Source: Coptis chinensis | Taxonomy: Eukaryota > Streptophyta > Magnoliopsida > Ranunculales > Ranunculaceae | DNA length: 64,000 bases | Direction: 5' to 3' | Assembly (NCBI GenBank): GCA_015680905.1 | Contig: CM027381.1 | Span: 55,184,501-55,248,500, forward strand | Shown: in pieces, positions 21,481 through 32,870 of the stretch | How the letters are laid out: every line of letters starts with the position of its first letter | How positions within the stretch are numbered: the stretch's first letter is position 1 | Translations under genes and position numbers: made by a program | Notes under the pieces: generated by a model | Told to the model about the DNA's origin: nothing | Databases searched by the model: none | The model's input: only the letters and a program-made list of their open reading frames with translations

Positions 21481-22171
21481 TTGATCTACCTTTTTAATAT
21501 ATTTCATTTTGTGGCGTATATAGATATTGTGGTGAAAAAGAGGTCCAATGCGATTGAGCAAACAGCTCCAATCTCCGTCAATGAGGCGGCAGGTTCAACA
21601 AGTTGTCATCCACAAACTCCACAGCTTGTTGTGACTACTATGGAAAGCACCGGGGGTTTGTGGAATGGATGGTAAGTCGATATTGTCTTATCATCCTTAT
21701 CTAGTTGTGTATCATGCAAGTTAAATTTTTCCTGAAATTTTTATAAGGTATAAGGACTTGAGGACTTATCATCTAAAATGTTTATTATTTCCCTATCTAG
21801 AAGGTCTAGTGAAGAAGAAGCCAGATATGGACAAACAGAGTGACATCCAAGCAATTAAAGCTGGCCTCCCAAATAAAACTTGCCTGCGCCGATGACCCGG
21901 ACATGCTTCACTTGATGTCACTCCAGGTAGTTTGTCTAACCAATATTAATTTTAAATTTCCTATTGAGATTGCTATCGTCACGGATGGGGATTTTATAAG
22001 CCACACTACTCTGAAGCATCTTATTATTGCAAGTGGTAATGACATGAATTCAAAATATTTTCAGAGCTCCTCCAACCTGATTACAACATCACCGTGGAAT
22101 ACCGAAAGTATCAAAGAAAATACCCACAAAAAAAACAGACTTTGAAGGAGACAAATGCATTGCCGACATAA
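21481..22171 (+). other. Possible decayed exons, unidentified
   Basis: Two protein-like runs are separated by AT-rich, intron-like DNA. One is 21840-21926 (TSKQLKLASQIKLACADDPD, then MLHLMSLQ), ending at a CAG/GTAGTT donor-like site. The other is 22063-22171 (ELLQPDYNITVEYRKYQRKY, then TLKETNALPT), ending in TAA after an AG acceptor-like site. They could be terminal exons of a gene, but I recognise no domain. Confidence 0.25.
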
Positions 22172-24342
22172 CTTGGTGAAACTCTACTAACACTTAATGA
22201 ATATTTTATGTTTTCGTGCTAATAACAACCTATTTATATTTCCTACATAAACAGTATTATTACATGTAAGATCTATCTTTCCCTTCTGGACCCCTTAGGG
22301 AGGCTGAAAAGTTAGCTGCTCTATTAGACTCTTTTTTTAAAAAAATTTAACAACCTTCACTTGTCTAAGCTGTTGCATTAACTCCCAAATCTCCATCGCC
22401 TCATTTTCAACAGACCATGGCATGGTTTCTTTCTTGTTAAGAATCTAGAGTCAATTGCAATCTCTATCTTCTTATAACCTACTTGGTAGTATACACAATT
22501 TCAAGCCATTAAGAATAGTTTGTAATTTCTTATGTAAGATTGTTCTTGTACGACCTAGTTTCAGCTGTATAACACATTATACTAGTTCCCATTAGGTCTC
22601 TGACTATGCCTCCATGTCTTGCTCCCTTAGGTGCTACACTTCCATTAGTCTCTGACATAGTAGCAGTGTTGGGATCTCGTGAACCGGTACCAGTACAGCA
22701 GGAGGAAGCAGTACCAGTGCAGCAGGATGTACAAGAACAAGCACTTGTCAAAGTTACTAGGTCAAAGAGGAAATTGTTAGAGGAATGAGAGCTAGGTTGC
22801 TAAGCTTGTGAATAAAACTTGTTTTTGGATGATTCAACTTTATAACTTATGTCCATATCTATGTAAGTTGTGTGATAGAGGTGCTATGTTGGATAGTTGA
22901 TGTGGGGTAGTCTTGTAGGTAATGTGGGGTAGAGTTGTAGGTAAAAAAAGGAAACTTTTTCTTTTTGTTAGAGGTTACTTCCGACATATCAATTGTAATG
23001 TCGCAGGTTGGATACCGTGTATCAGTTCTTAGATGGAGTATGTTTTTTAGTATCCAGAACATGTGTGTTATACAAACCAATTGGAAGGTTCTGATGTAAG
23101 CACCATCAGAACTCAGAAGGTCCCTAGGTATTATCTTTGGACCTCTTTTGTTTCTCTTTTAGAAATTTGTATAGTAAGCACCATTTGTTAATGATGTAAA
23201 CCTTTTGATCCCTTATCGGACACAGAAGTATATATTTAATTTGTGTTTTCGGTAATGGCTTTGTACGAGGTGCTTGGATGATCTGTAATTAGTCGAGACA
23301 TTCAAATTCTTTGGCATACTAAGTCCTACTATTGCAGTGATCTCATTTTTGTCAACCGGTTATTTAACTGCTCTGGCATTCGTCGAGACGGTTAAATAGC
23401 TGGGTTAATGACTGAGAAGTATATTGTTTTAATTTTCAGGTTATGACAAGACTTTTATATTTATGAAATATTGAAAATACAGAGGAGACTTTGCCGAATT
23501 TTTTTTAGAAAAGTCACGTATCTTAGGTATATAATTGTTTCAGATTTGGGGCATGTTTATCAATGGAGCCTTTACTTTTTATTTTGATTTACTTTATTTT
23601 TTAAAAGAAGGTAGATGGCTGCTCAAGTTAGATTAGGTACAACATAAGTACTCTGCACATGAAAAGAAAATGACAGCTTAAGTACTCTGCTCATGTTAGA
23701 TTAGGTAGAACATAAATATTCTGTATTGTATAGCTGACCTTCATAATATCAAATTGTAAACTTGTATTGTTTTCTTTTCTTATTGGTAATTAACATACAT
23801 TTAGACTTCATTTGATGGAGACAACCATAAAATAAGAGAAAAGAGAATGGACTTTCTACTAAATTGTAATTAGGCTACTACATGCAATGCCATTTGGTAG
23901 TCTTAGTATCAAATAATAGCATTTATACTAGGGCCTCATATAGTAGAAAGTAAGATAGTAAGTATGGAAAGAAATGTAAATCAAAATGCAGAAAAACACA
24001 ATGTGAGAAGCCCTCGTCTTCTTTCAATCATAATAGCATGTGTCTATGATACAATAAATAACATATGAGAATCGTGGTTGACTTGTTGTAACGTAGTTTG
24101 GTGTTTCACTCTTGGGTTGCACTTAAGTGTTTAAGTTTGTGTTTCAATGCCTAAACAACATTGTGGTTTGGTTTTTGAATCACGGCTATGTTTTTAAATG
24201 AAATTACGACTATATTTGGTACTTAAGTGTTCACATTCAAATTACAGGTATGTGTAGCACTTGAGTGTTCACATTCAAATTACGGCTACGTTTTCGGGTT
24301 CAAATTATTATCGACATATTTCATTATGATGTACGCTTTGTA
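22172..24342. other. AT-rich intergenic DNA up to the Athila-1 insertion
   Basis: Apart from the short frame at 22606-22788 there is no gene-like sequence. A weak inverted repeat with TTAAATAG-type arms lies at 23356-23410. AGTGTTCACATTCAAATTAC occurs twice, about 36 bp apart, at 24226-24285. Confidence 0.4.
22606..22788 (+). other. Short unassigned frame with PVQQ repeats
   Basis: Sixty codons containing EPVPVQQEEAVPVQQDVQEQ and ending KVTRSKRKLLEE. The repeated GTACCAGTRCAGCAGGA word makes it low complexity. It could be the basic C-terminal tail of a lost gene. No family recognised. Confidence 0.2.
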
Positions 24343-24347
24343 CATCT
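24343..24347. repeat. Target-site duplication CATCT of Athila-1, left copy
   Basis: CATCT precedes the TGATAAAACA end of the element and is repeated exactly at 39279-39283. Confidence 0.95.
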
Positions 24348-25834
24348 TGATAAAACATAAAATTGAATAGTTTACCTACGAAATGAACGATGAACTCAAA
24401 ACGTAAGTAAACTAAAACTATATTATGAGCCTATATGTTTATCAAAGTTTCTACTCTCAATTCTATCGAAATAGAGTAGAGTAACAAATTTGTTCCACTC
24501 CTAGTGCTCTAGCATGGAATGTTTTATAGTCTAATTAGTCGGTCTTAAGTCTAATGAGAGTTTTACGAAGGGTGTTATACTACGATACAATATGAACTTG
24601 ATTATGTTGAATTTAAACTACGAATGCTATGGAAATATGATTGTTTTTGAATCTAGATAAAGGATTAGAGGGGAATTGAATCCACCTCGAATCCAACTTA
24701 ATAACCTAGCATAGATTCTTGTATCTCGATTCTTACGTTCTTACGGCAAGAATTTCGAGTTCAAATCCCTAGTGTTCATGGCATTTCTACCAAATACTAA
24801 CTAGCATGTGAGGTCGTCCACCCATTCTCATGGCGAATCACGACCTTCTAGAGTGGAATAGATTCTACAATGTTTCTACACTATACCACTAAGTTTTCAT
24901 CAAAGCTTCATCAACCCCTCTAATGGAGGTTTTAGCCTTGAGTCATCAAACCATCATTTCCCATTGAATTATAACTACTCATCATATTAAAATTCTAACT
25001 TAACTAAATTAACTAACAATGTTTCAATCTACTTAAACTACGAAATGATAATCAACAAGAATTAAAACTAGATCTATAAATCGAGATGACAAAAATCGAA
25101 ATTGACAAAATAACTATTTTATTTATCTACTCAATCAAGAACAATGATTCAAAGACTTAATCTAAAACAAGAATTGAAAATGGAACTAAAACTTAATTAA
25201 TCTCACAAAAACTAGATCTAGAATTATCTATATTGTTTTAGTTCTAACTAGCTACCATTAACAAAGAGCTAAGCTTTGGTTTTTATACTTTCAGATCCAA
25301 AAATCGTGCATGGGCTTGGAGCCATGTTTTGGGCCAGAGAATCAGGCCCAAAACCCAATACTTTCAGTCCAAAAAGGCCTCTTCAGCTGCAGTTGGCTTC
25401 AACAGACTATTCGTCCACTTATGCTCCTCTGATTGGATCAAGGCTTAAACCATTGGAAAGCTCTTTCCGAGCCGGTCGTTTTGACATAAGGTAGGCCCAA
25501 TTCCGAGGTCTGAGTCCAAAGATATGGTCTTCGGAAGTTCTGTTAACTTTGTGCACTATTTCTGCCTGCGTGGACCTTGACTCTTCATCTTTTGACCGGG
25601 CTTTACAGAGGTTTTGTCTTCTTGAATCTTGGCCTTTAATCACAGAACTCCTTAGCAACCGACCTTTTCTCCTTTATCTCGCTAAAGTGGCACATTTCTG
25701 CACATAATGGACTTTTACGCCTGAAATGCATAAAAACACGTAATCAGTATTAACTCTTAATTATTACTCACATAATTGGTCTAAAAAAGTATGACATTCT
25801 GAGGGGTTAAAACTACAGTTTTGGGCTCTTATCA
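24348..25834 (-). repeat. Athila-1 3' LTR
   Basis: 1487 bp, near-identical to 37796-39278. Read on the minus strand it starts TGATAAGAGCCCAAAACTG and ends TTTTATCA. A TATA-like box (GTATAAAAACC in sense) lies at about 25278-25288, with GGCCCA/TGGGCC site II-like words 20-90 bp upstream. The differences from the LTRs of Athila-2 are shared by both Athila-1 LTRs, so the two elements belong to separate subfamilies. Confidence 0.95.
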
Positions 25835-25850
25835 AACGACCCCCAAACAG
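25835..25850 (-). promoter_or_regulatory. Polypurine tract of Athila-1
   Basis: In sense, GCTGTTTGGGGGTCGTT abuts the 3' LTR and is preceded by TTGAGGACAAGCA, the motif usually found before the PPT in Athila-type elements. It primes plus-strand DNA synthesis. Confidence 0.85.
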
Positions 25851-27644
25851 CATTTTGCTTGTCCTCAAGCAAAGATGAGAAATTAGAATAAGTGACCAAA
25901 ATGGAGTTCTATCTACTCTCGTTTCGCTGAGTGCGATTGCATTGACCATATGCAACAAGGCCTTAAACCACTAGGAATTCCCTAGTGGACGAGTTATAGC
26001 CTCGTGAGAGTTTTCCAGTGAAGGTACTCACAAACTTCAACTATACTACAACGACTAAGAAATAAAACTATTGTTTCCTCATTCATGTCCCAACTATCTA
26101 TACATCTCACTAGCAACTGAATAAGAATAACCAAGTTAAAAACCTAAACTAATATATGCATAATAATAAATCATCTATGATACAAATATATATACTATGA
26201 GTAATACTATGAAATGCCTAGCAGGTTCATTTCTGAAAACTCGGAATAGCGTCCTTAAGTAGGTCCTCACATAATTGTCAAGACAAAAACCACTCTGATT
26301 TTTCCGCTCAAGTTTTAGCTACTCTCCGGTGCGGTGGGCACACTTTACCTTACAATCTCAATGACAACAAGGAAGCCGGAGTCGATCAAACACATCTGCC
26401 ACTTACTATCACCCTAACCTACTCCTAATTGAGCTAGAGGTCTTTATTAGGTGTTGCAGGGATTAGGAGATGGTTTAAGAAGGAAGGAAATGGATATTCA
26501 AAAGGACAAGTCTGAGATAATAGAGTATTTATATTATGTAACTTAGAGAAAACCTTGTTATTTTCTTTTGCTTTTATACTTTGTTTCCATCCTTAGCCAT
26601 ATTTTTCTTTTTCTTTTCTTTGGCTTTTGACTCCCTTTTATTCTATTTTTGGAGTTTTTATTTATTTCTATTTTTATTATTATTATTTTTTCTTTTCCTT
26701 GGATGAAAACTTCTTTTCTTTTTCTGAAGCAACTACTAATTTTTGTTTACACAGGTTTTTCTCTTCTTCTTTCTTCACTCATTCTATTCTCAGACTTATT
26801 CTAGATTGGGTAAGTTGAATTTTTTATTTTGTTTGTTTTTGTAACAGGGTAAAGGAATTGTGGTTTATGGAAGGCTAAAGAAAGGCTCGAGGGGCTAATT
26901 AGCGGAAAATAATTCATAGGTTTGAATTTCTGGCTATATAGATCCAAAGAGGGCCTAAATTCTCGCTTAGGATATGACATAGTGATCAAGCAAGTGGACA
27001 TGTGATTTCTCTATCCGGATTTTACTTCTCCCTTGTGTCATTTCTCAAATGTTTTAGCTTCATATAAGGCTTTTAGGCTATATTCTCACAGGATTTGTAG
27101 AATAAGTACTCTAGCCTAGATTTGTAAACTTCATTGCTAACAATCATAGATACTCATGTAATATATTTATAGATAGATGCAAAGATTATTACCTACATAT
27201 TAACCTAAGTTGCTCACAATTATTTTGATGCAAAAGCTACGTGAGACTTCTAGATTGTTAAGCACATAGAGAAGGAAAACAATACCAATATTCCTAAGTG
27301 TATAGCATAAACTTATTTATTTATATTTTTGAAATTTTTAACTTGAAAACAAATGCATATTATACATATCTATATCCTAACAGATGCCTTAATTACACGT
27401 GTTTCTATGCCCCCCCCCCCCCCCAAACAAGAAGCATGCTTTGTCCTCAAAGCATTTAAATAAAAAGGGTAGAACAATACCATGGAAACGGCGTGAAATT
27501 TGGGACATCTACAAAACAAGGTTAGATCATACTAATATAGGAAATAAAAATCGACGCTAACTCTATAAGAGTTCCACCCATGATGGGGTTAACCGAATTA
27601 AATATGCTTGGGACATAAGCGGCGGACAATAACAAAACTAAAAC
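25851..27644 (-). other. Athila-1 3' untranslated region
   Basis: Non-coding, AT-rich. The part 25851-27002 has a counterpart in Athila-2 (60855-62018); the part 27003-27644 belongs to the segment missing from Athila-2. T-rich tracts at 26560-26830 (A-rich in sense) give an artefactual reading frame. Confidence 0.75.
27410..27447 (-). promoter_or_regulatory. Second PPT-like motif inside Athila-1
   Basis: In sense this reads TTTGAGGACAAAGCATGCTT, then CTTGTTT, then a G run of 15 (C run 27410-27424). It parallels the true pre-PPT text TTGAGGACAAGCA...TGTTTGGGGG at the 3' LTR, yet no LTR follows. It may be the fossil 3' end of a related element joined by recombination. Confidence 0.55.
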
Positions 27645-28575
27645 TTACCTTATCTCCCGCTTTAAACGCCCCTCCTCCTCATTAAAGAGATGAGGTTCCT
27701 TCAAGATCCCTGCCAAGTCCATTATAACTTGCCAAGCTTGCCGCCATTTATCATCTACTAATGCTAACCTCTTAAGTGTTATTATGTCCGATGGGATGTA
27801 CGGGCGACCAAATGAGGCTGCGACCGCCATCCCGCCAAGTCATTATCTTGATGAGGCGAACCACCCAATTGGTGGGTCTCATGACTTCAACCCTTTTCCA
27901 ATCTGTGAATTGTGCACAGAATACAGGTAAACAACTACGCATGATGCGGCTTATTAACACAGGTATAAGAAGATACTTACGCCTCATGGTTTGGGCTCTC
28001 TTAAGACTAGCGACTAAAACTCGGGGAATGTCATATCGGCGACGTCCCTCAGCTAAAGCGAGGAAAATGTCACCAGCAGTACTGTTTGCAGAAATGAACT
28101 GCCATTCCCCCAAAATATTCATCAGGATGAATAACATGGTGGTGCCTACGTTTAGGGAAAGGCTACCAAGGGCAATGCTATATCGCCCCTGGTCCATTAC
28201 TCGAAATACCCCTCCCCCATAATACTCATGGAAATATGTATAATCATAAAGATATGCATTATCGGTCATATATGCCCATGTGTGAACAGGATCAGGTATT
28301 GGTAATCCTGAAACTAAAGCGACCACATTTTTATTGAATTGATGTGTCGTGTCATCGACTACGATGGAGAATTCTTGTTCTCCATCCTGATTACAATAGA
28401 ATTTAACGTGGTCGTAGAAAGAAGCAGTAAGCTGTGGTGAATATGAATTGTCATCACTTACCAGTAGATGACGCCATCCTAACTACAGGATCTTGTGTCG
28501 GAACCAATGTCCATAGGTCTCGGTGCCCAACACGTCTTCGAAAGACTGTTCAGGTATGACTATAGGGGATGTCAT
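27645..28575 (-). pseudogene. Athila-1 last ORF (env position, plant-transposon-protein-like)
   Basis: The ORF starts at ATG 28575 (MTSPIVIPEQSFEDVLG) and shows NVVALVSGLPIPDPVHTW, YGGGVFRVMDQGRYSIALGS and GDIFLALAEGRR. It resembles the putative plant transposon protein domain found in Athila-type accessory ORFs. Its place after pol is where Athila elements may carry an envelope-like gene; I see no clear signal peptide or transmembrane pair. TAG at 28483-28485 and a frameshift near 27815 disable it. The end (DKWRQAWQVIMDLAGI, LKREIR-stop at 27645) is absent from the Athila-2 copy. Function unknown. Confidence 0.6.
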
Positions 28576-28647
28576 CTCAACTACTCTTTGAACAGTTCAA
28601 AAAATCCGGAATGGCCCTCGAAAATTGGAATTTTCCGCTGATGAAGG

Positions 28648-28792
28648 CAGGCGCGAAGAGTGCGCCAGATAGAAGGCCGGGTCGCTCGTGGGTTTTTGCT
28701 ATTACAGTGTTTGGGCGCGAGTCGCGCTCAAGGAGGCCGCAGGTCGCGCTCTGACTAAACTTTGTGAAATTGTACAGGGCGCAGGCGCGCTC
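28648..28792 (-). promoter_or_regulatory. CpG-rich paired motif array, Athila-1 second leader
   Basis: In sense there are copies of GAGCGCGACC(T/C)GCGCC variants ending near 28792, 28751, 28729, 28688 and 28665. Two pairs are spaced 22-23 bp. They lie between a TATA-like box (28899-28911) and the start of the last ORF. The array matches those at 37448-37589, 51194-51346 and 59986-60138. Confidence 0.7.
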
Positions 28793-28898
28793 GTAAGTGC
28801 TGAAACAGAAATTTGGAGGAAAAAGAAGGAAAAGCTTGGAGTGAAAGGTGCGGGATGATGGTGGGGTGTAGTGTGGTTTGTTAGTGTAGATTGAAGGG

Positions 28899-28911
28899 AG
28901 TTTAAATAGGT
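28899..28911 (-). promoter_or_regulatory. Internal TATA-like box before the last ORF
   Basis: The sense sequence CCTATTTAAACTC is conserved in Athila-2 (59828-59840) with its downstream context CTACACTAACAAACCACACT. It would allow separate transcription of the last ORF. Promoter activity is inferred only. Confidence 0.45.
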
Positions 28912-29402
28912 TTTGAGCTTCCAAAATGAATCGGCAAGTTCCCAAATTGATTTAAGGCAATTTCTGGAAATAGAAAAATTCTAAATCCGAAAACGGAAAC
29001 AAACCATTTTCGTGATTTTCTAAAAATCCTGGTATCTTTCATAATGGATTTAGAATAGTAACTTCTAAACTCTCCTACATTTCATGCTACCACCACACAA
29101 ATCATAGATATGCCGATATCGGCCAAATTATCAACCTTTCCTTCAAGACTACTTTACCGCGGATGATCATATAACGAATTATGCTCGGTATAAATATTAC
29201 CACCCCCAAACAAGTCGGGAAGGTGGGATTAATGATAAAAACAAGCAGTACTCGAAATTAACCAATTATATTAAAAATAAAATTTAAATCCAAACAATAT
29301 TAAACAAACACATTAATATTTAAATTTAACTACTTAATTAAAATCCAACTAATAAAACAATCAAAACCATGAAATAACAGCAAACACAACTGATGGTGAA
29401 CA

Positions 29403-30568
29403 CCTAGCCATGTGATGAAGATGGGTACGGAGATGGAGATTGGCCCTGGCATGGAGAATGGCTTGAACCATCGTCGCCCGGCGACGACGCTCATGCCCTG
29501 GCTGTCGGACTCGGAAACAGAGTCCTCCACGGGTGGCATCGTCGTAGCATCTCTATCGCGGAACAAGCGCCGTGCTTCCATCAGTCCGAGTAATCGCGAT
29601 CTTGGGCTTGTTGATCTTTGGTGGATAGTCTCCATGTTAGACAAGATATCGCCCACGAACCCTTCGAAAGCATTTCAAGTCTCGTCTGAAGGTTTGTTTG
29701 CTTCTTTCGAACTACAATCTGTCTATCTCGGATATCTTCACAAATACCATAAACGCAACGCAAGGCAGTTTGCAATACTTGATGCGTTCTAAATTAGAAC
29801 TACATTTATCTAATGCATCGTCATCCAGACATGTCATATCCTCCCTTTCATCCTCCGACTCAACCATTTTTTCTTCAGACAACGGCCAAGTCTCTTTGAT
29901 GCAATCCGTATAGATACTTGCATTAGAATGCAATTTGATCTTAATAGGAGCAGATCTTACGACAACTCTAAAGGAGAGCATGATCTTAGTGATCAATACG
30001 GGAAGAGGCGCCAAGCTCTTCCCCACTCCTCAAATCACATTAAACATTAAATCGAGGATGTAGAAATTATACTTATTTGTTTGCAAAATCGAGAGAACGC
30101 GGCACATTGCGGGCCGATATCATCGACTTTGTCTTTCCGGGGCGTTCCTACCAATCCACCGAAGCTCACTGCCCGGTTGATTGGTTTCGGGGGTTGATTG
30201 GGCGGGACGAATGAGATGTCGGATTGTATTCACCTTCCACGACGGTATCCTTCATCAAAGCGGGAACTCGGTATCTTGGGATTCCCCGAATTGTCGATTA
30301 CCGAGTTGCTTTCAAAGCGTAATTCCTAACAGTTCAACCAACAACTGTCTTGTTACTTCCCTCCTCGTTCCTGTTACCTTTATGAAAATCCTATCCCCCT
30401 CCAATTCTCGCTTCTTATAAAATTGTTCTACCAAATCATAGTGATAGAACTCCTCGCCGAAAGTACCACAATCCGTTCTAATGCCTCCTAATCATCTTCC
30501 CGATCGTAAAATGGCGAAAGTCGTCGGAAGCAAAGCGTGCTCGGCAAAATTCTTCGTTGTAGTGCCAT
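29403..30568 (-). pseudogene. Athila-1 accessory ORF X (coiled-coil-like, decayed)
   Basis: Begins at ATG 30568 and ends at TAG 29403 in the same position as the Athila-2 copy (58277-59422). The best-preserved block, 30026-29712, contains KSLAPLPVLITKIMLSFR, an acidic stretch (EEKMVESEDEREDMTC) and LQTAL/CVYGICEDIRDR. A downstream heptad-like region (RKKQTNLQTRLEML) is in another frame (29775-29581). The basic, proline/serine tail is in a third. Several indels break it. Similar ORFs sit after pol in Athila elements; function unknown. Confidence 0.55.
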
Positions 30569-30718
30569 TGAAGTTTCGAGACAACTAATGGTTTTGTAGA
30601 CTGTGGGGAGGCGAGTTTGAAGAAAAACAACTAAAACAACGGTGGTGGCGGTGGTTACTTGAATTGGTGGCTATTTTTTGAGGAGTTAGGTTGGTGGTGG
30701 TAATGGTTTGGGAAGATT

Positions 30719-30768
30719 TTAGTTGGATTTGAATTTCTTGGAGTGGGTGTAGTTAGGTTTCCTTTTTC

Positions 30769-30806
<38 letters not shown>

Positions 30807-30994
30807 GAAAGGAAGGAGGCGCTGACTGAGGCGCGGCGCGCGGTTTGGGCCCAAGCCCAGTTTGAATTCCGAAATTTTCTGATTTTTCGCGCAATTTCAA
30901 ACTCAATTTGCCGCTTCGTTACTGGCCCAATTTTGGCGAATGAGTTATGGAAATGATCAGTAGAGAATTTCCAATCCAATGATCCATAAAACAC
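30719..30994 (-). CDS. Small conserved sense ORF downstream of pol, Athila-1
   Basis: Starts MFYGSLDWKFSTDHFHNSFA and stays close to the Athila-2 version (57804-58037) for about 50 residues through RKFRNSNWAWAQT. It then runs into the homopolymer tract (30774-30805), where the two copies diverge. Its ATG is about 54 bp from the antisense ORF start, in divergent arrangement. It could be a leader ORF or chance. No family recognised. Confidence 0.3.
30774..30805 (-). repeat. Internal poly(A) tract (A32 in sense)
   Basis: 32 uninterrupted T on the plus strand (A in element sense). Athila-2 has A24 at the equivalent place (58051-58074), so the tract predates the split of the two copies and has changed length since. 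Confidence 0.95.
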
Positions 30995-31016
30995 TCAATT
31001 TTAACCATGGGTGACG

Positions 31017-31026
31017 TATAAAAGGG
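31017..31026 (+). promoter_or_regulatory. TATA-like box before the antisense ORF, Athila-1
   Basis: GACGTATAAAAGG lies about 25 bp upstream of the antisense ATG at 31048. Athila-2 has ACATATAAGAAGG in the same place. The start codon is so close that transcription might begin at or after it. Confidence 0.4.
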
Positions 31027-31047
31027 TGGAAAAATGCCTCGAAGTGC

Positions 31048-31275
31048 GTGTGTGACATAAGTTATGCGAACGAAGGAAATCTAAGTTTAGATTACGTCAA
31101 CCCAATTGAACTACAAGTAATGGGCCTAAGCAACACAAATGGAAAGTTCGAGCAATCCAGATGGAGAGACCGATTGCCCACCCCCAAACAAATTTTTAAA
31201 CACAAAATTTGTTCTAACGCGGGTCGTTTAAAGTCAGATTCCCAAGACTTGTTGGATTGCTATTTCTATGATTAA
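31048..31275 (+). CDS. 75-codon antisense ORF, Athila-1
   Basis: Runs against the element from MCDISYANEGNLSLDYVN to the stop after LLDCYFYD. Athila-2 has the same ORF with the same start, stop and length (57522-57749, minus); the copies differ at 6 of 75 residues with no indel, while all sense genes of the pair have indels. The product is small, hydrophilic and weakly basic in the middle (RDRLPTPKQIFKHKICSN). I recognise no family. Antisense ORFs after pol are known in some Tat-lineage elements such as Grande. It could also be chance conservation of a UTR. Confidence 0.4.
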   Translation: MCDISYANEGNLSLDYVNPIELQVMGLSNTNGKFEQSRWRDRLPTPKQIFKHKICSNAGRLKSDSQDLLDCYFYD

Positions 31276-31546
31276 GAATTTTTTATTATTTTTTATTTTA
31301 TTTATTTATTTATTAGTTTATTATAAGAAAAACGAAAAACGAAAAACATTAAATACATAATTCACCCCTTAGAGGAACATGACTCAAAAACCGAGAAAAC
31401 ATGCAAAAGTGGAAAACGTGAATTATGTTAACCGTGGACTTAGGATCCGGTACTTACAGCCACACACTCCATAGGGAGGGCCCGGTTACCTGAATGGTGC
31501 ACTTACCACTATATGGAAGTGAAAGGAAGTACACCAATGACAAAGG

Positions 31547-32870
31547 TCAATCCTCATAGACAGGGTCCTGTAAAAGGACTTCCTCTACATCAGGGGACAG
31601 AAGTTCGTGAAAATGTTTTAACCGTTGACCATTAACTTGAAAGGTACTGTTGTCATTTGGATTTACCAAGGTGATTGCCCGTAAGGGTGACTTGATAACG
31701 AGAAAAGGGCCAGACCAACGTGTTTTTAGTTTTCCTGGGAAAATATGTAGACGGGAGTTGTAAAGCAAGACCTTTTGACCGACCACAAACTCTTTGTGCA
31801 AGATTTGCTTATCATGAACACGTTTCATGTTAGCTTTATAATCCTTCGCGAGATCGTAAGAATCGCTACGGATTTCTTCAAGCTCATTCAATTGTAACTT
31901 GCGTTTGACACCTGCCTCATCAATATTGAAGTTAAGGCTTTTTATAGCCCACAGAGCACGGTGCTCTAATTCAACTAGCAAATGACATGGTTTCCCAAAT
32001 ACAAGTCTAAAGGGAGACATACCTATAGGAGTTTTGAAAGCAGTTCTATATGCCCATAAGGCATCCGATAGACGCTTCGACCCGCCTCTTTCCTATCGGG
32101 GTTTTACGGTTGTTTCTAAAATCTTTTTTGATTTCCCTATTAGAAACTTCTACTTGTCCGCTAGTTTGTGGATGATAAGGAGTTGCTACTTTGTGTGTAA
32201 CTCCATACTTTTTCACTAGGGATGCAACAACTCTGTTGCAAAAATGTGTTCCACCATCACTAATGATGGATTTAGGAATGCCAAACCGACAGAAAATATA
32301 TTCTTTAATAAAAAATACAACTGTCTTATGGTCATTGCTACGGCATGCCAGGGCCTCTATCCATTTAGACACGTAGTCCACGGCAACTAGAATATAAATG
32401 AAACTGTGGGAAACAGGGAAAGGACCCATGAAATCAATGCCCCAAACGTCAAAAATTTCTACTATTAAGATTGGATTTAATGGCATCATATTACGTTTAA
32501 GTGATTTCGCCCAAGTTGTTGGCAAGCGAATACCGCCTTGCAATGCACTTGGGCATCCTGAAAAAGGGTAGGCCAATAAAATCCACATTGAAGCACTTTA
32601 GCGGCTGTTTTCATCCCACTAAAATGGCCACCACACTCTTTGTCATGGCAGATTGATAGAACTTCATTGTATTCCCACTCGGGAATACAACGACGAATAA
32701 TCTGATCCGCACAATACTTAAAAAGGTATGGCTCATCCCGGTAGTATAACTTAACTCGGCCAAGAACTTCTTACGTTCATTTCTTGACCAATTATAAGGC
32801 ATAACATCAGCCGCTAAATAATTTACAATGTCAAAGATACCATGGTCTTTGAAAAAATCGCATCTGATGC
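31547..32870 (-). pseudogene. Athila-1 integrase
   Basis: The N-terminal zinc-binding region (32874-32611), the catalytic core (32588-32046: [40 protein letters not shown], giving the D, D and E residues) and the C-terminal region (32020-31547: [20 protein letters not shown] and [10 protein letters not shown], ending LLQDPVYED) are all present. They lie in different frames. The catalytic core here reads through FDVWGIDF, where the Athila-2 copy has a stop. It would insert the cDNA into the host genome; frameshifts near 32045 and 32600 prevent a full protein. Confidence 0.85.

Noticed and set aside
22530..22751. Minus-strand cysteine-rich 73-codon frame
   Set aside because: Cysteines come from the repeated TGCTG/GTACTG words of a low-complexity stretch; opposite to a slightly better plus-strand frame.
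26627..26818. 63-codon frame rich in F and Y, membrane-like
   Set aside because: Produced by a T-rich tract in the Athila-1 3' untranslated region; the Athila-2 counterpart does not keep it.
27776..28222. 148-codon plus-strand frame, and its mirror at 60573-60854
   Set aside because: They are shadows on the opposite strand of the last Athila ORF, whose sense frame carries the recognisable protein motifs.
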